A stretch of DNA of 64,000 nt from Aliidiomarina minuta. GTDB lineage: Bacteria > Pseudomonadota > Gammaproteobacteria > Enterobacterales > Alteromonadaceae. Location: contig NZ_PIPL01000001.1 of the NCBI RefSeq assembly GCF_003987145.1, positions 1,488,001 through 1,552,000 on the forward strand, written 5' to 3'. Positions 54,167-62,845 of the stretch are shown here, piece by piece (position 1 is the first letter of the stretch; every line of letters starts with the position of its first letter). The notes under the pieces were generated by a model. That model was given only the letters and a program-made list of their open reading frames with translations. It was not told the DNA's origin and did not search any database. The position numbers were made by a program, and so were the translations under genes.

Positions 54167-54935
54167 ACTGCGCCAACGAAGGGGGTTCTGAATAGCCATT
54201 TTCTTTCAGCGTATTCAGAATACGTATGATCTCGTGCATGCTTACGCTCAGGCCCAGTCGCCCCACCTGGTGATAATGCGCTTCACTTTGGCTAAATATT
54301 TCGCCTTTGCGGTACTGGCGAATATGAGCACAGGTATCTTTCATCTGGGTATGCAGACGCATTAAAAGCGAGACCAGTTCAGGCTCCATATATTCAGAAT
54401 ACTTCATGTTGATGATCTCCCAGAGGTCATCGGCTTTTTCATTAAAATACGTATACACGTCTTCCGAAAATACCGTACGTTCATCCACTCCGTGCAACAC
54501 GTCAGATTCCCCACTACGCTCCAGCTTGTTAAGCAACTCAGCACGCTGGCCACGGATAACTTTGATCATTGCAGTTTGGGACAGCGCAACATCAATGCCC
54601 GGATTGAAACCGAATACCCGGGTAGCAATGCCATCACGTAAACGATTTACATTACGTGCTATCAGATAATCAACATGGGTTCTGACCATTTTCCAGCGCT
54701 TGCTTTTAGCCCTTACCAGTAAGGTATCAATGATAAAAAGGGTAAACGCAGCGCCCAATAACTCAGTGAACAAACCCAGTGTCAGTTCTTCATGAATCGT
54801 CTGAAAAATCCATAACAGCGCCATGGTTAGAAAAATCACCAGATACACCACCAGAGGAATTTCCGACCGGCTTAACACCGCGGTTAGCCGGTGTTTTATC
54901 TTAATAACATCATTTGCCGGAGTCTGTTTACTCAT
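54147..54935 (-). CDS. Conserved membrane protein of unknown function
   Basis: This gene was not recognised. The 262-residue protein has two membrane helices near the N-terminus (about 28-48 and 52-72: PLVVYLVIFLTMALLWIF and LGLFTELLGAAFTLFIIDTLLV). A long cytoplasmic, helix-rich region with conserved-looking charged residues follows. No enzymatic motif is visible. The last 20 bases overlap the convergent hydrolase gene. The upstream region toward the dehydrogenase gene is 190 bases of non-coding DNA. Confidence 0.7.
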   Translation of the reverse strand: MSKQTPANDVIKIKHRLTAVLSRSEIPLVVYLVIFLTMALLWIFQTIHEELTLGLFTELLGAAFTLFIIDTLLVRAKSKRWKMVRTHVDYLIARNVNRLRDGIATRVFGFNPGIDVALSQTAMIKVIRGQRAELLNKLERSGESDVLHGVDERTVFSEDVYTYFNEKADDLWEIINMKYSEYMEPELVSLLMRLHTQMKDTCAHIRQYRKGEIFSQSEAHYHQVGRLGLSVSMHEIIRILNTLKENGYSEPPSLAQSNGSHH

Positions 54936-55126
54936 TTTTTATTCCTTGATCTTAAAAGATTACATACAACCTCTGTTACACAAGCGCATTGTACCTTTTA
55001 AAAGGTCTCACAACATCTGACAAGTCTGTCAGTAGCTTCAGTGACCGGACTTAGCTTGTGCTAAATACTGCAAATGACTTATTCTGAAACAATCATGAAA
55101 ATACTTTCAATGACCATGGAATCACT

Positions 55127-56053
55127 ATGAAAGGTGTACTACTCGACAGCGACACCCTGGGCGATGGTATTGACTTCAGTCCGCTAAAAAATCAGCTAAG
55201 CGAACTGACACTTTGGCCTTCAACGCAGCCTGAGCAAGTCCAGGAGCGCATTAAAGACACAGCCGTGGTGATGACCAATAAAGTAGTGCTTGATAGAGAC
55301 ACTCTGCAAGCTGCCACACAACTTAAGCTCATTTGCGTCATGGCTACCGGGCTCAATAATATAGATTGTGAAGCAGCCGCTGAACTGGGCATTCAGGTCT
55401 GTAATGTACAGGCTTACGGCACCGCCAGCGTAGCTCAGCATACCATGATGTTAATGCTCGCTCTGGCCACCCGCTTGCCTCGTTATCAACGTTCAGTGGC
55501 CGCAGGCGAATGGCAGGCTTCCCCCGCCTTTTGCCTGATGCAACACAGCACCTTGCAGTTACAAAACAAAAACTTGCTACTGGTCGGTTATGGTGAGCTG
55601 GGCCAGGCGGTCGGCAAACTGGCTCAGGCGTTTGGCATGCAGCTGCTGATAGCGGCACGACCGGGTAAAAAAGATGACCCGCGCCCCACTCTCGACGAAC
55701 TATTACCCCAGGCCGATGTGCTTTCGTTTCACTGTCCGCTGACTCCGGCAACCCGGGAACTGCTCAATGCTGAACGTCTGCAGCTCGCAAAGCCCGGAGT
55801 GTTAGTGGTCAACGCAGCCCGCGGCGGCATTGTTCACGAAAGCGATGCTCTTAACGCTCTCCGCCGGCAAAAAATCGGCGGCTTAGCGGTTGATGTATTG
55901 ACCCAGGAGCCTCCGACAGATGGCAATCCATTGTTGCAGGCGCTGAATGAAGATCTAAATTTAATAGTCACACCTCACAGTGCCTGGATAACACCCGAAG
56001 CACGGCAAAATATTATTAAGCTGACGGCAGAAAATATCGCCCGGCACAAGTAA
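55127..56053 (+). CDS. D-2-hydroxyacid dehydrogenase (NAD-dependent)
   Basis: This 308-residue enzyme has the Rossmann motif LVGYGELGQAVGKLA near 155. The catalytic residues are visible as Arg in NAARGGIV, Glu in LTQEPP and His in TPHSAW. It reduces a 2-keto acid to the D-2-hydroxy acid or the reverse (glycerate/hydroxypyruvate-type enzymes share this pattern). The exact substrate is uncertain. The glutaredoxin-MauE fusion starts 26 bases downstream and may be in the same transcript. Confidence 0.88.
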   Translation: MKGVLLDSDTLGDGIDFSPLKNQLSELTLWPSTQPEQVQERIKDTAVVMTNKVVLDRDTLQAATQLKLICVMATGLNNIDCEAAAELGIQVCNVQAYGTASVAQHTMMLMLALATRLPRYQRSVAAGEWQASPAFCLMQHSTLQLQNKNLLLVGYGELGQAVGKLAQAFGMQLLIAARPGKKDDPRPTLDELLPQADVLSFHCPLTPATRELLNAERLQLAKPGVLVVNAARGGIVHESDALNALRRQKIGGLAVDVLTQEPPTDGNPLLQALNEDLNLIVTPHSAWITPEARQNIIKLTAENIARHK

Positions 56054-56079
56054 GTCATTCACCATCAGGAGATATTCAT

Positions 56080-56829
56080 ATGTCCAGTTCAAAACAGGCC
56101 TCACTCTATCGTATGATGACCGACGAGCATACCTGCCCTTTTGGATTGAAAACTTTGCACCTGCTGAAAAGTCAGGGGTATGAGGTCGAAGACCATCACT
56201 TAACCTCCCGGGAGGAAATCGATAAGTTTAAAGAACAACATAACGTGGAAACCACCCCTCAGGTGTTTATCGATACACAGCGAATTGGTGGCTATGAAGA
56301 AGTACGCAAACACCTGGGTAAAAAGGTCAAAGACCCGGATGAAACCAGCTACCAGCCAGTGATCGCGCTCTTTTCACTCACAGCACTGACCGCTCTGGTA
56401 CTTAATTTTTCGCTTTATGGCAGCCTTATTTCAGTGCAGGCAGCCGAGTGGTTCATTGCTTTGTCTATGGTGGTTCTGGCGCTGCTTAAACTGCAGAACG
56501 TAGAAAGCTTTTCAACCATGTTCTTAAACTATGACCTGCTGGCTAAGCGCTGGGTACCCTATGGTTATGTCTATCCTTTTGCTGAAGCTCTGGCAGGGGT
56601 ATTAATGATGGGAAGTCTGCTCAACTGGCTTTCAGTACCCGTCGCATTTTTCATTGGCAGCATAGGTGCGGTGTCAGTATTTAAAGCCGTCTATATTGAT
56701 AAGCGGGAACTCAAATGCGCCTGCGTCGGCGGCGCCAGTAACGTCCCACTGGGTTTTGTTTCACTGACAGAAAACCTGATGATGATCGCCATGGCGCTAT
56801 GGATGGGTTTCACTCACGGACTTGTTTAG
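56080..56829 (+). CDS. Glutaredoxin fused to a MauE/DoxX-like membrane domain
   Basis: The 249-residue protein starts with a glutaredoxin domain (1-85) with a single active-site cysteine in HTCPFGLKTL (CPFG instead of CPxC). The conserved TTPQVFID cis-Pro loop and GGYEEV follow. After about residue 95 come four membrane helices with the MauE-like pair Cys-x-Cys in LKCACVGG. MauE-type proteins help deliver disulfide or redox equivalents across the inner membrane. The fusion suggests electron transfer from glutathione in the cytoplasm to a membrane thiol site. It overlaps no gene and converges on the RDD gene. Confidence 0.8.
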   Translation: MSSSKQASLYRMMTDEHTCPFGLKTLHLLKSQGYEVEDHHLTSREEIDKFKEQHNVETTPQVFIDTQRIGGYEEVRKHLGKKVKDPDETSYQPVIALFSLTALTALVLNFSLYGSLISVQAAEWFIALSMVVLALLKLQNVESFSTMFLNYDLLAKRWVPYGYVYPFAEALAGVLMMGSLLNWLSVPVAFFIGSIGAVSVFKAVYIDKRELKCACVGGASNVPLGFVSLTENLMMIAMALWMGFTHGLV

Positions 56830-56840
56830 AACAACAAGGT

Positions 56841-57278
56841 TTAGTTAGTTCTTTTGGGTCGCACCACCACAGTGCCAGCAAGCTTGTCATGCCAACCTTT
56901 CTTTTTAGCGTCAAACGCTATCCAAAGAAAGCCTAGCCCCATTGGAACGGCGGCCAGATAATAGGCCAGATAGCGCGTAATATACTGAGCAGTAGTGGGA
57001 ATTTGACCTGTTTTGTCATCTACAACTTTACAGGAGATGGCCATTTTACCCGGTGTTGCCTGCTTATATATCCAGAATAAAATAACTGCGACCGCCGGAA
57101 ATACATAAGACAATAAAAAGTCTAAAGGGCCATACACCAGCTTCTCGCCCTCCCAATATCCAGCGCCATAATAATAGGCCAGAAAGGGTCCTGTCAGGGC
57201 TATCAAAATCACTCCGTCAATAAACGAAGCGCCAACGCGAGACCAGAATCCAACGTACTCCAGCTCCCTCTCCTCCAT
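56841..57278 (-). CDS. RDD-family membrane protein
   Basis: The 145-residue protein has three membrane helices. The RDD-type motif is seen in FWSRVGASFIDGVILI (Arg and Asp positions) and the later KQATPGKMAISCKVVDD. RDD proteins may work as ion antiporters or helper proteins; the function is mostly unknown. It is a single gene with a clear C-terminal basic end (VVVRPKRTN). Confidence 0.82.
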   Translation of the reverse strand: MEERELEYVGFWSRVGASFIDGVILIALTGPFLAYYYGAGYWEGEKLVYGPLDFLLSYVFPAVAVILFWIYKQATPGKMAISCKVVDDKTGQIPTTAQYITRYLAYYLAAVPMGLGFLWIAFDAKKKGWHDKLAGTVVVRPKRTN

Positions 57279-57369
57279 TGTATGAACTCCTTTCCACTAC
57301 TTTGCGGTTCAGTTGCCGATGACTATTTACCATCGTAAATAGCCTCGCTTCCTGTTGCAAGACTGAGAA

Positions 57370-57756
57370 TTACTTAACCACTTCAATTTCAACAGGAATC
57401 ACACCAGAACTGGTGTTGCCGATACGCCCAAACGCGGAACGGGTCAGGTCAATAATGCGACCGTCTATAAATGGTCCCCGGTCATTAATTTTAACAATTA
57501 CGCTCTCGCCGTTATTCCGGTTGGTGACTTTAACCTGAGTACCAAAGGGTAAAGTTTTGTGGGCAGCGGTATCCGCTAACTGGTTCAATCGTTCACCACT
57601 TGCAGTCTGGCGAAACTGATATTTATTGGCGTAAAAAGACGCTTCCCCCGCTTCAGTAAAACCAACGAGTTCAGGTGGCGAATGTTTGGGTACACTAGAA
57701 CAACCCACAAGCAAAATCACGGCGAAAAACAGTCCTGTAAATTTCATCTGTTGCAT
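57370..57756 (-). CDS. rlpA: RlpA-like lipoprotein (septal ring lytic transglycosylase family)
   Basis: This 128-residue protein has a lipobox ILLVGCSS near Cys19. A short double-psi beta-barrel domain (EASFYANKYQFRQTASGERLN, LPFGTQVKVTNRNNGESVIVKINDRGPF, GRIIDLTRSAFGRIG) is the RlpA core. The catalytic Asp lies in NDRGPF. RlpA cleaves naked glycan strands at the septum in Pseudomonas; in other species it acts as an envelope binding protein. No SPOR domain is present, so this is a short, RlpA-like copy. Two start codons (57756 and 57747) are close. Confidence 0.8.
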   Translation of the reverse strand: MQQMKFTGLFFAVILLVGCSSVPKHSPPELVGFTEAGEASFYANKYQFRQTASGERLNQLADTAAHKTLPFGTQVKVTNRNNGESVIVKINDRGPFIDGRIIDLTRSAFGRIGNTSSGVIPVEIEVVK

Positions 57757-57792
57757 GTCTCTCTTGTTATGCTGACTGGCGGGAAGTTTTAC

Positions 57793-58680
57793 TTAATCTG
57801 CGGACACCTGCTCCAGTATGAGCCTATGGATAGTCCTTGTGTCTTCCAGTTCAGACCCTGTCATATGCTCATTAGCCTCAAAATAGCCCAGCGCATAGAG
57901 CACCAGCCAGTCACCATCTTCCTTAATAACAGGATCGTCGGTCAATTGCTGGAGACTCAGTCCGAGAGAATGCAGCTCCATCAGATCCTGTTCAAATTTG
58001 GCTTCAAGTTGTTCAGCGTCGAGAGCCCAAGTCACAATAGGAAACAGATACAGGCCAGTGCGCTCTTCAGCAGTAAAACCCAGTTTAGAAAAGGCCGCCA
58101 AGAGTGCATCTTCTGAAGGAGGCAAAGAGTCCGGTCGCCCAGAAGGTTGAGCTTGAGCTACAGGTTCAGGCTCCGAAGCCATCGTTTGAGTTTCATCAGG
58201 TACACTACCCGAAACACCACCACCCTCGCCTGTGGGGCCCTGCCTGCGGTCATAGTATTCAATGCTAATATGCTGCGGCGGCCGGCGCATACTGGCCATA
58301 AATGCCGCATCCATCAGCAACCTGAGTTGTTCCTGATCCAGCAACAGGCGCTCGCCGCCCAAACTGAGGGCCATATCCAGTACCTGCCAGGTACCGTCCT
58401 GACGCACCGGTCCTATCAGTTCACGGATTTCCTGTGGGTTCACCCGTTCACCAGTGCGGCTGTCCCAGAAAGCTACCCCGAGATGCTCCGGCTCAATGCG
58501 GATATTGGCTTCAATGCCCTGACTTAGCAGCGCCATCAAAGTACTGTCATCTAACTGGCCCTGATTCTGCATCAGCAGCTGCGCCATATCGAAAGCATTC
58601 AATGGCTGTTCCGAGGCCTGCACTGACAGATTTGAAAAAAAGCCAGTAGCCAGAAACAGCGAGCAAATAACAGACTTCAT
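57793..58680 (-). CDS. Exported protein of unknown function
   Basis: This gene was not recognised. The 295-residue product has a signal peptide of about 22 residues (cleavage near VQASEQ). It has several repeats of an LL(M/L)xQ-type helix in the first 60 residues and a flexible proline/glutamate-rich linker (about 150-190). The second half is mainly helical. No cysteine pairs or enzymatic motifs are visible. It starts a stretch of envelope proteins of unknown role. Confidence 0.65.
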   Translation of the reverse strand: MKSVICSLFLATGFFSNLSVQASEQPLNAFDMAQLLMQNQGQLDDSTLMALLSQGIEANIRIEPEHLGVAFWDSRTGERVNPQEIRELIGPVRQDGTWQVLDMALSLGGERLLLDQEQLRLLMDAAFMASMRRPPQHISIEYYDRRQGPTGEGGGVSGSVPDETQTMASEPEPVAQAQPSGRPDSLPPSEDALLAAFSKLGFTAEERTGLYLFPIVTWALDAEQLEAKFEQDLMELHSLGLSLQQLTDDPVIKEDGDWLVLYALGYFEANEHMTGSELEDTRTIHRLILEQVSAD

Positions 58681-58783
58681 ATACTTTATCCTTGTCGTTA
58701 AGAGACGCTAAAGATACCGAAAATCGACTTTAGCGTCATGTTTAAAAACAAGTTTTTCTTATTAGATGGCTAAAATCCAGCAC

Positions 58784-59212
58784 TTAAAAGTTAAATACAC
58801 GCACATCGGGGTTCAGTAACTTTTCAGCAATAGCGGGTGGTTGGGCAACGCTCACACCATCCAGTAAATCCGCTTCATCCTGACTGCGGTTAGGCAAAAA
58901 CAACGCACAGACCTGCACAGTTGCGCCACCAGAGATCAAGTTCTCAAGCATAGTAACCGGAGTGACATTGCGCGGAGCCAGCGCCTCCGCACTATATCCT
59001 TCAATAGCCAACATACCAGCCTGATCACACAGCAGCACATGAACTTCAGCCCCCTGACTTTGCATAGCGTTACTTAACACCATTGCCATACCCTGAGTTT
59101 CCGTTGACTCAGCAGTAAGGGTTACCAAGACAGACTTATCGCTCGCCTGTGCGCCACCAATAGTCAGAATAGACAAGCTCAAAGCTGCGAAAAAATTTTG
59201 CATAATGTTCAT
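58784..59212 (-). CDS. Periplasmic DsrE-family-like protein
   Basis: From the ATG at 59212, with GAGGT upstream, the product is 142 residues. A signal peptide ends near GGAQASD. The mature protein resembles DsrE/DsrF sulfur-relay subunits: an N-terminal strand VLVTLTAE, then HVLLCDQAG, then a characteristic VCALFLPN with a cysteine near residue 112. DsrE proteins are normally cytoplasmic sulfur carriers; periplasmic ones are less studied. No dsr or tus partner is near. Assignment is moderate. Confidence 0.6.
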   Translation of the reverse strand: MNIMQNFFAALSLSILTIGGAQASDKSVLVTLTAESTETQGMAMVLSNAMQSQGAEVHVLLCDQAGMLAIEGYSAEALAPRNVTPVTMLENLISGGATVQVCALFLPNRSQDEADLLDGVSVAQPPAIAEKLLNPDVRVFNF

Positions 59213-59428
59213 AGAGCACCTCAATGTTAAGTGAAAGGAAAAAGCTCATTGAACAATAATCCAACCACCCGAAAATAACAATAAAGAATATACATATAAC
59301 CTAAAAGAATTTAGTATTGATTTAGAATGGACACCAAATGTTATTCGCTAGCAATCTTAAGCCACTGAATCCTTAGATTTTATTTCTGGTCCATGATAAA
59401 TTTAGCGCTATCTTATCGGGGGGAACTA

Positions 59429-60049
59429 ATGACTCATACATTCAAAATAATTACTTATAGCTTAAGTCTGATATTACTTAGCATGCTCACCGCCTGCGCC
59501 AGTTATCCGCTGGGGATGAGTGAAGATGAATGGGAATCTTTGACCTCGGAACAACAGCTACAGGCCCGCAGCCGACAGGCTGAACTGGATCAGGCCGAGC
59601 GTGAACGCCGTGCCGAAGCGGCCCGATTAGCCGCCCAACGTGAGCAGGAAGAACGAGCCGCTTACGAAGAACGCCTGCAAAATGCAGCTTATGGTGAGGT
59701 GCTGCAATGTGTGGTGCGGGATGCTGAAGGCTACTTAGCCGGTAGCTGGCGACCCGCAGCGCCAGCTGGTTTCACACTGCTGCGTAATCATCCCACCAAT
59801 GTGCGCTTTACAGAAGAAGGCCGTCCCACACGAGGGATTGACGGCCAGGCCACTTTCGATGGCGGCAGCGTCAGTTTGTGTCGCCCTAACCGTAATGAAT
59901 GCGGCACTCTGGCCGGAACTCAAAACCAGTTTCGTCAGGGCGTGCAGCAAGTGATCGATATTCCACGCTTGGTACGGGGCACCTTGTACTGCGACTTGCC
60001 GCGACCGTTACCGGTGCATCGCCATTCAACTGAGGTCAGTACTCACTGA
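59429..60049 (+). CDS. Lipoprotein of unknown function
   Basis: This gene was not recognised. The 206-residue product starts MTHTFK at 59429 behind a G-rich ribosome-binding site. The lipobox is MLTACA (Cys23). An E/R-rich coiled coil follows (EERERRAEAARLAAQREQEERAA-type, about 50-80), then a globular domain with two Cys (QCVVRD, NECGT). It overlaps the convergent propeller-lipoprotein remnant by 14 bases. The shape recalls small outer-membrane lipoproteins that tether an envelope partner. Confidence 0.65.
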   Translation: MTHTFKIITYSLSLILLSMLTACASYPLGMSEDEWESLTSEQQLQARSRQAELDQAERERRAEAARLAAQREQEERAAYEERLQNAAYGEVLQCVVRDAEGYLAGSWRPAAPAGFTLLRNHPTNVRFTEEGRPTRGIDGQATFDGGSVSLCRPNRNECGTLAGTQNQFRQGVQQVIDIPRLVRGTLYCDLPRPLPVHRHSTEVSTH

Positions 60050-60652
60050 CACCTTCGTCCGGATGGTAAAGCCAGTATGCACCGGACATGTTGAAACGAA
60101 GCTTGCCATCTTCCCATGCAATGGCGTCATAGTTCTGTTGCTCAGGCGGTATTTCTTCGTGGAATGGCGTGCGCACTGGAGTGTTGGCTTCAGCTACCGT
60201 AGCTCCCAAACGCGCAATATCGGTGACAGACAGCGTTGCACCACCCCCTGGGCCTGAATGCATAACGACCAGATATTCAGAATCAGGGTGCCACAGGCTT
60301 AACCTCAGGTTGCCGCCATACTGAAAAGCAGCCGGCTCGGGTTCACTGCCATCAAGCCGGTATATCCAGGCTGCACTATGGGCCGTGCCAGACGTAGTAA
60401 ACGCCAGATAGTCACCATTGGGTGACATGCTCGCCTGCACAAAGCGGTTATGGGCTCCGAATTCTGTATCCGTTTCCACGCGAACGCGATTCGGCAACTG
60501 CTGCAGCGTTAGCAACGTATCCCGCGGGCATTATCAATCTGGTCATCAAACACCGTTAGATCCTGAATTCCGCTAACTGACTCCCGGTCAGACTGAGAAC
60601 AGCCAACCATAAAAAATACCGCTAATAACATCAGGTAGCTAACTTTATTCAT
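60036..60652 (-). pseudogene. Frameshifted lipoprotein with a TolB/PD40-like propeller segment
   Basis: Two frames belong together. The first starts at the ATG 60652, encodes MNKVSYLMLLAVFFMVGCSQ (a lipoprotein signal with lipobox MVGC), and stops at 60509 after 47 codons. The second runs from about 60530 to 60036 in another frame and contains ASMSPNGDYLAFTTSG and LSLWHPDSEYLVVMHSG, the repeats of a TolB/WD40-like propeller. A shift near 60530 in GCCCGCGGG, likely a two-base insertion, breaks the gene; with it removed the reading NARDTLLTLQQLP is continuous. It could be a decayed gene, a programmed frameshift or a sequencing error. Confidence 0.7.
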
Positions 60653-60659
60653 AAAACCT

Positions 60660-62522
60660 CTATTCAAGTCCGATATCTAAGGCAAAAGGAACCTCTGTGG
60701 TTTCACCGCGGTACCACACCTCAAAAATCTCAGGTTCGCCGTAAAAATAATACACATCAACCGGCTGGCCGTTCTGACGTGACAGCGTCATGTTATCGAT
60801 TTCCGCCAGATAGCCCTGGCTGTCTTTGACAAAAACCTGATTCCGACGTTCTACAAAGCGCGAGCTAATGTCTTCCATCTCGCGCGCTTCAAATTCAGCA
60901 TAATCAATAATCAGCTGATTGCCATTCAGGCGTACTCCCGCCGGCAGTTGCTCTTTAGGGTAACTGTCTTTAATCATGTCAGGCGCAGTCAGCACCGGAA
61001 TAATGGCTTTAAGTCGTGCCGGTTTAGCACTGAACCGATCCGGATCGTACTCAAGACGGCTGACCGTAAAGTGAAACGCCGCCTTATTGCCGGAATCATC
61101 GTCCGCCTCTACTGTCAGCGGCGTACCCTGCTCATCGAAAAACTGTACATCGCTTGCAGCCGGCGCTTTGTAACGCTCAAATATATTAATAAAGAGATCG
61201 CTCTGCACCTGCGGATAGTACAAAAACACCTGAGCTGGAAATGTCAAACTTGGGTCGCTATGCAAAGCGATTCGGCGCTGGCGTATTTCAATCTGAGTGG
61301 CCATCTGCTGTGCGTCTAAATCAGTATCTATCGCTCTGACCCCGGTACTGTGATTATAAACCGGTGCTGTCAATGCAATCTCAGGGAAAGCATCCAGGTT
61401 GAGCTCTTCAGTCTGCGCAGATGGCGTGAATGCATATACAGGTAGGTCTAAATCCTGTTGCATTTCCTGGTTATACTCACTACCGACCAGCAAGGTCACC
61501 CGTGCCTTATCTACCGGCCCATGAAAAGCATGGGCTGAATACAATGCGGTTCCCTGGTCTTCTGCAAAACCTTCTTTTAATGACGCTAGTTCACTTCGGG
61601 CTTCAGCAAGCTCCAGCTCTCCCTTTTTCGCACGCGCAATCAAATCCTGCAGCAGCACATTGACCCGCTCCGTATTGTCTCCACGCTGCCGATTGGTTAC
61701 CCGTTTTTTAATGTACTGACCATCCGCGGTTACCGCCTCAGCGATAACATGCTCGTCCTGCAAAGCCGTCGTGGTGCCATCCGCCGCATTCACCTCAAGC
61801 ACATAACTGTACTCATTCAGTTCCACCAGCGTCACTTTATAGCCGTTCTGCACGATGCTTTTCCCGACATCTGCAGCACTGAACTCAAACTCAAGCACGT
61901 CCTGAGGCAATTCAGCAAAGAACTCTGCGCTTACGGTAACTGGCTTTGGCTCGCTCTCACTACGAGGCGCTGTAAAGCAATAACTGTCTCTTCGTTGAAT
62001 CACATCAGCGCTTTGTTGCTGGCCATTGCCAGTGTCCGAAAGACTCAAGGCTTCGCCATTGTCGAGCACCATCTGGCTGTATTCAATATGGTGAGGGAAC
62101 GGAAAGGCAAAACCTTCGTGCAGCCTAAACCCCTGCCTGTCGGAGTCCAGGGAGCACTCCCCGTAATCCGATCCGGTCAACGCTAACAAGCTTTGCAAAT
62201 ACGCCTCTGTCATTGCCCCGATATCAGGGTAATCGCTCAACCGCTGCAACTGTGGCTGAGTGAACTCTATCTCATAAGGTTTGCTGTTAAATGCCAGAGT
62301 TTCCAGCATCCAGTAATAATTGTTCTGCTCTTCACTTAACAATAACTGCGCCAGTGCCGGATCTTCAAGTTGCTGAATGCTCTCATGGCGAGCATTGTTC
62401 AGCTGCATACGCGCTTCAACCTGTTGCTGCATACTCAATGCCTCCTGCTCGGCAGTACAGCCGCTTGCCAGCACCGCGCTGATTACAGGGATTGCCAACC
62501 ACGTCCGCTTAGATGCCATCAT
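60660..62522 (-). CDS. Large lipoprotein of unknown function
   Basis: This gene was not recognised. The 620-residue product has a signal peptide with lipobox VLASGC (Cys22). Two adjacent Met codons start it. An N-terminal helical part (about 25-90) is followed by a mostly beta-rich region. No catalytic motif or known domain was recognised. It lies 7 bases upstream of the frameshifted lipoprotein on the same strand, so they were probably one operon. The region 62523-62845 separates it from the PepSY gene on the other strand. Confidence 0.7.
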   Translation of the reverse strand: MMASKRTWLAIPVISAVLASGCTAEQEALSMQQQVEARMQLNNARHESIQQLEDPALAQLLLSEEQNNYYWMLETLAFNSKPYEIEFTQPQLQRLSDYPDIGAMTEAYLQSLLALTGSDYGECSLDSDRQGFRLHEGFAFPFPHHIEYSQMVLDNGEALSLSDTGNGQQQSADVIQRRDSYCFTAPRSESEPKPVTVSAEFFAELPQDVLEFEFSAADVGKSIVQNGYKVTLVELNEYSYVLEVNAADGTTTALQDEHVIAEAVTADGQYIKKRVTNRQRGDNTERVNVLLQDLIARAKKGELELAEARSELASLKEGFAEDQGTALYSAHAFHGPVDKARVTLLVGSEYNQEMQQDLDLPVYAFTPSAQTEELNLDAFPEIALTAPVYNHSTGVRAIDTDLDAQQMATQIEIRQRRIALHSDPSLTFPAQVFLYYPQVQSDLFINIFERYKAPAASDVQFFDEQGTPLTVEADDDSGNKAAFHFTVSRLEYDPDRFSAKPARLKAIIPVLTAPDMIKDSYPKEQLPAGVRLNGNQLIIDYAEFEAREMEDISSRFVERRNQVFVKDSQGYLAEIDNMTLSRQNGQPVDVYYFYGEPEIFEVWYRGETTEVPFALDIGLE

Positions 62523-62845
62523 AAATAATAGTCCTTTAGCTGCATTAAATGGCGTATTTTTTCATTTTGCTCATGTCCTTATCTATGCCCGCTATATTCA
62601 CTGCTTCGCCGGAGGTAATCGTTCGCAAGTGCGCGCTTAAGTACTTTTGTAACTCCCTGACAGGCGAAATATTATCATTGCTGAGCGTCAGTGAGAATCC
62701 GTAAACCACTGTTAATACTGCACTTTACCAATTTTTAACGCATAATCAGGAATCTAAACAAGAATAATTACCACTACACTATATTTGATAATGATTCTTA
62801 TTTGCAATATCATTCCGGGAAAGTTTTCTCGGGAGTAAGTCAAAA
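62523..62845. other. Intergenic region between the divergent lipoprotein and PepSY genes
   Basis: This 323-base AT-rich spacer holds the two divergent promoters. A Fur-box-like sequence at 62787-62805 lies before the PepSY gene. A weaker AT-rich palindromic trace (TATTATCATT) lies near 62670. No gene or RNA was recognised. Confidence 0.6.
62787..62805 (+). promoter_or_regulatory. Fur-box-like site upstream of the PepSY membrane gene
   Basis: GATAATGATTCTTATTTGC matches the 19-base Fur consensus GATAATGATAATCATTATC at 14 of 19 positions, with the first nine exact. It lies about 40 bases before the ATG at 62846, the usual place for iron repression. Confidence 0.65.

Noticed and set aside
60530..60660. 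The 47-codon frame with a lipoprotein signal as a separate small lipoprotein gene
   Set aside because: It ends abruptly and the propeller frame continues right behind it, so a frameshifted single gene is more likely.
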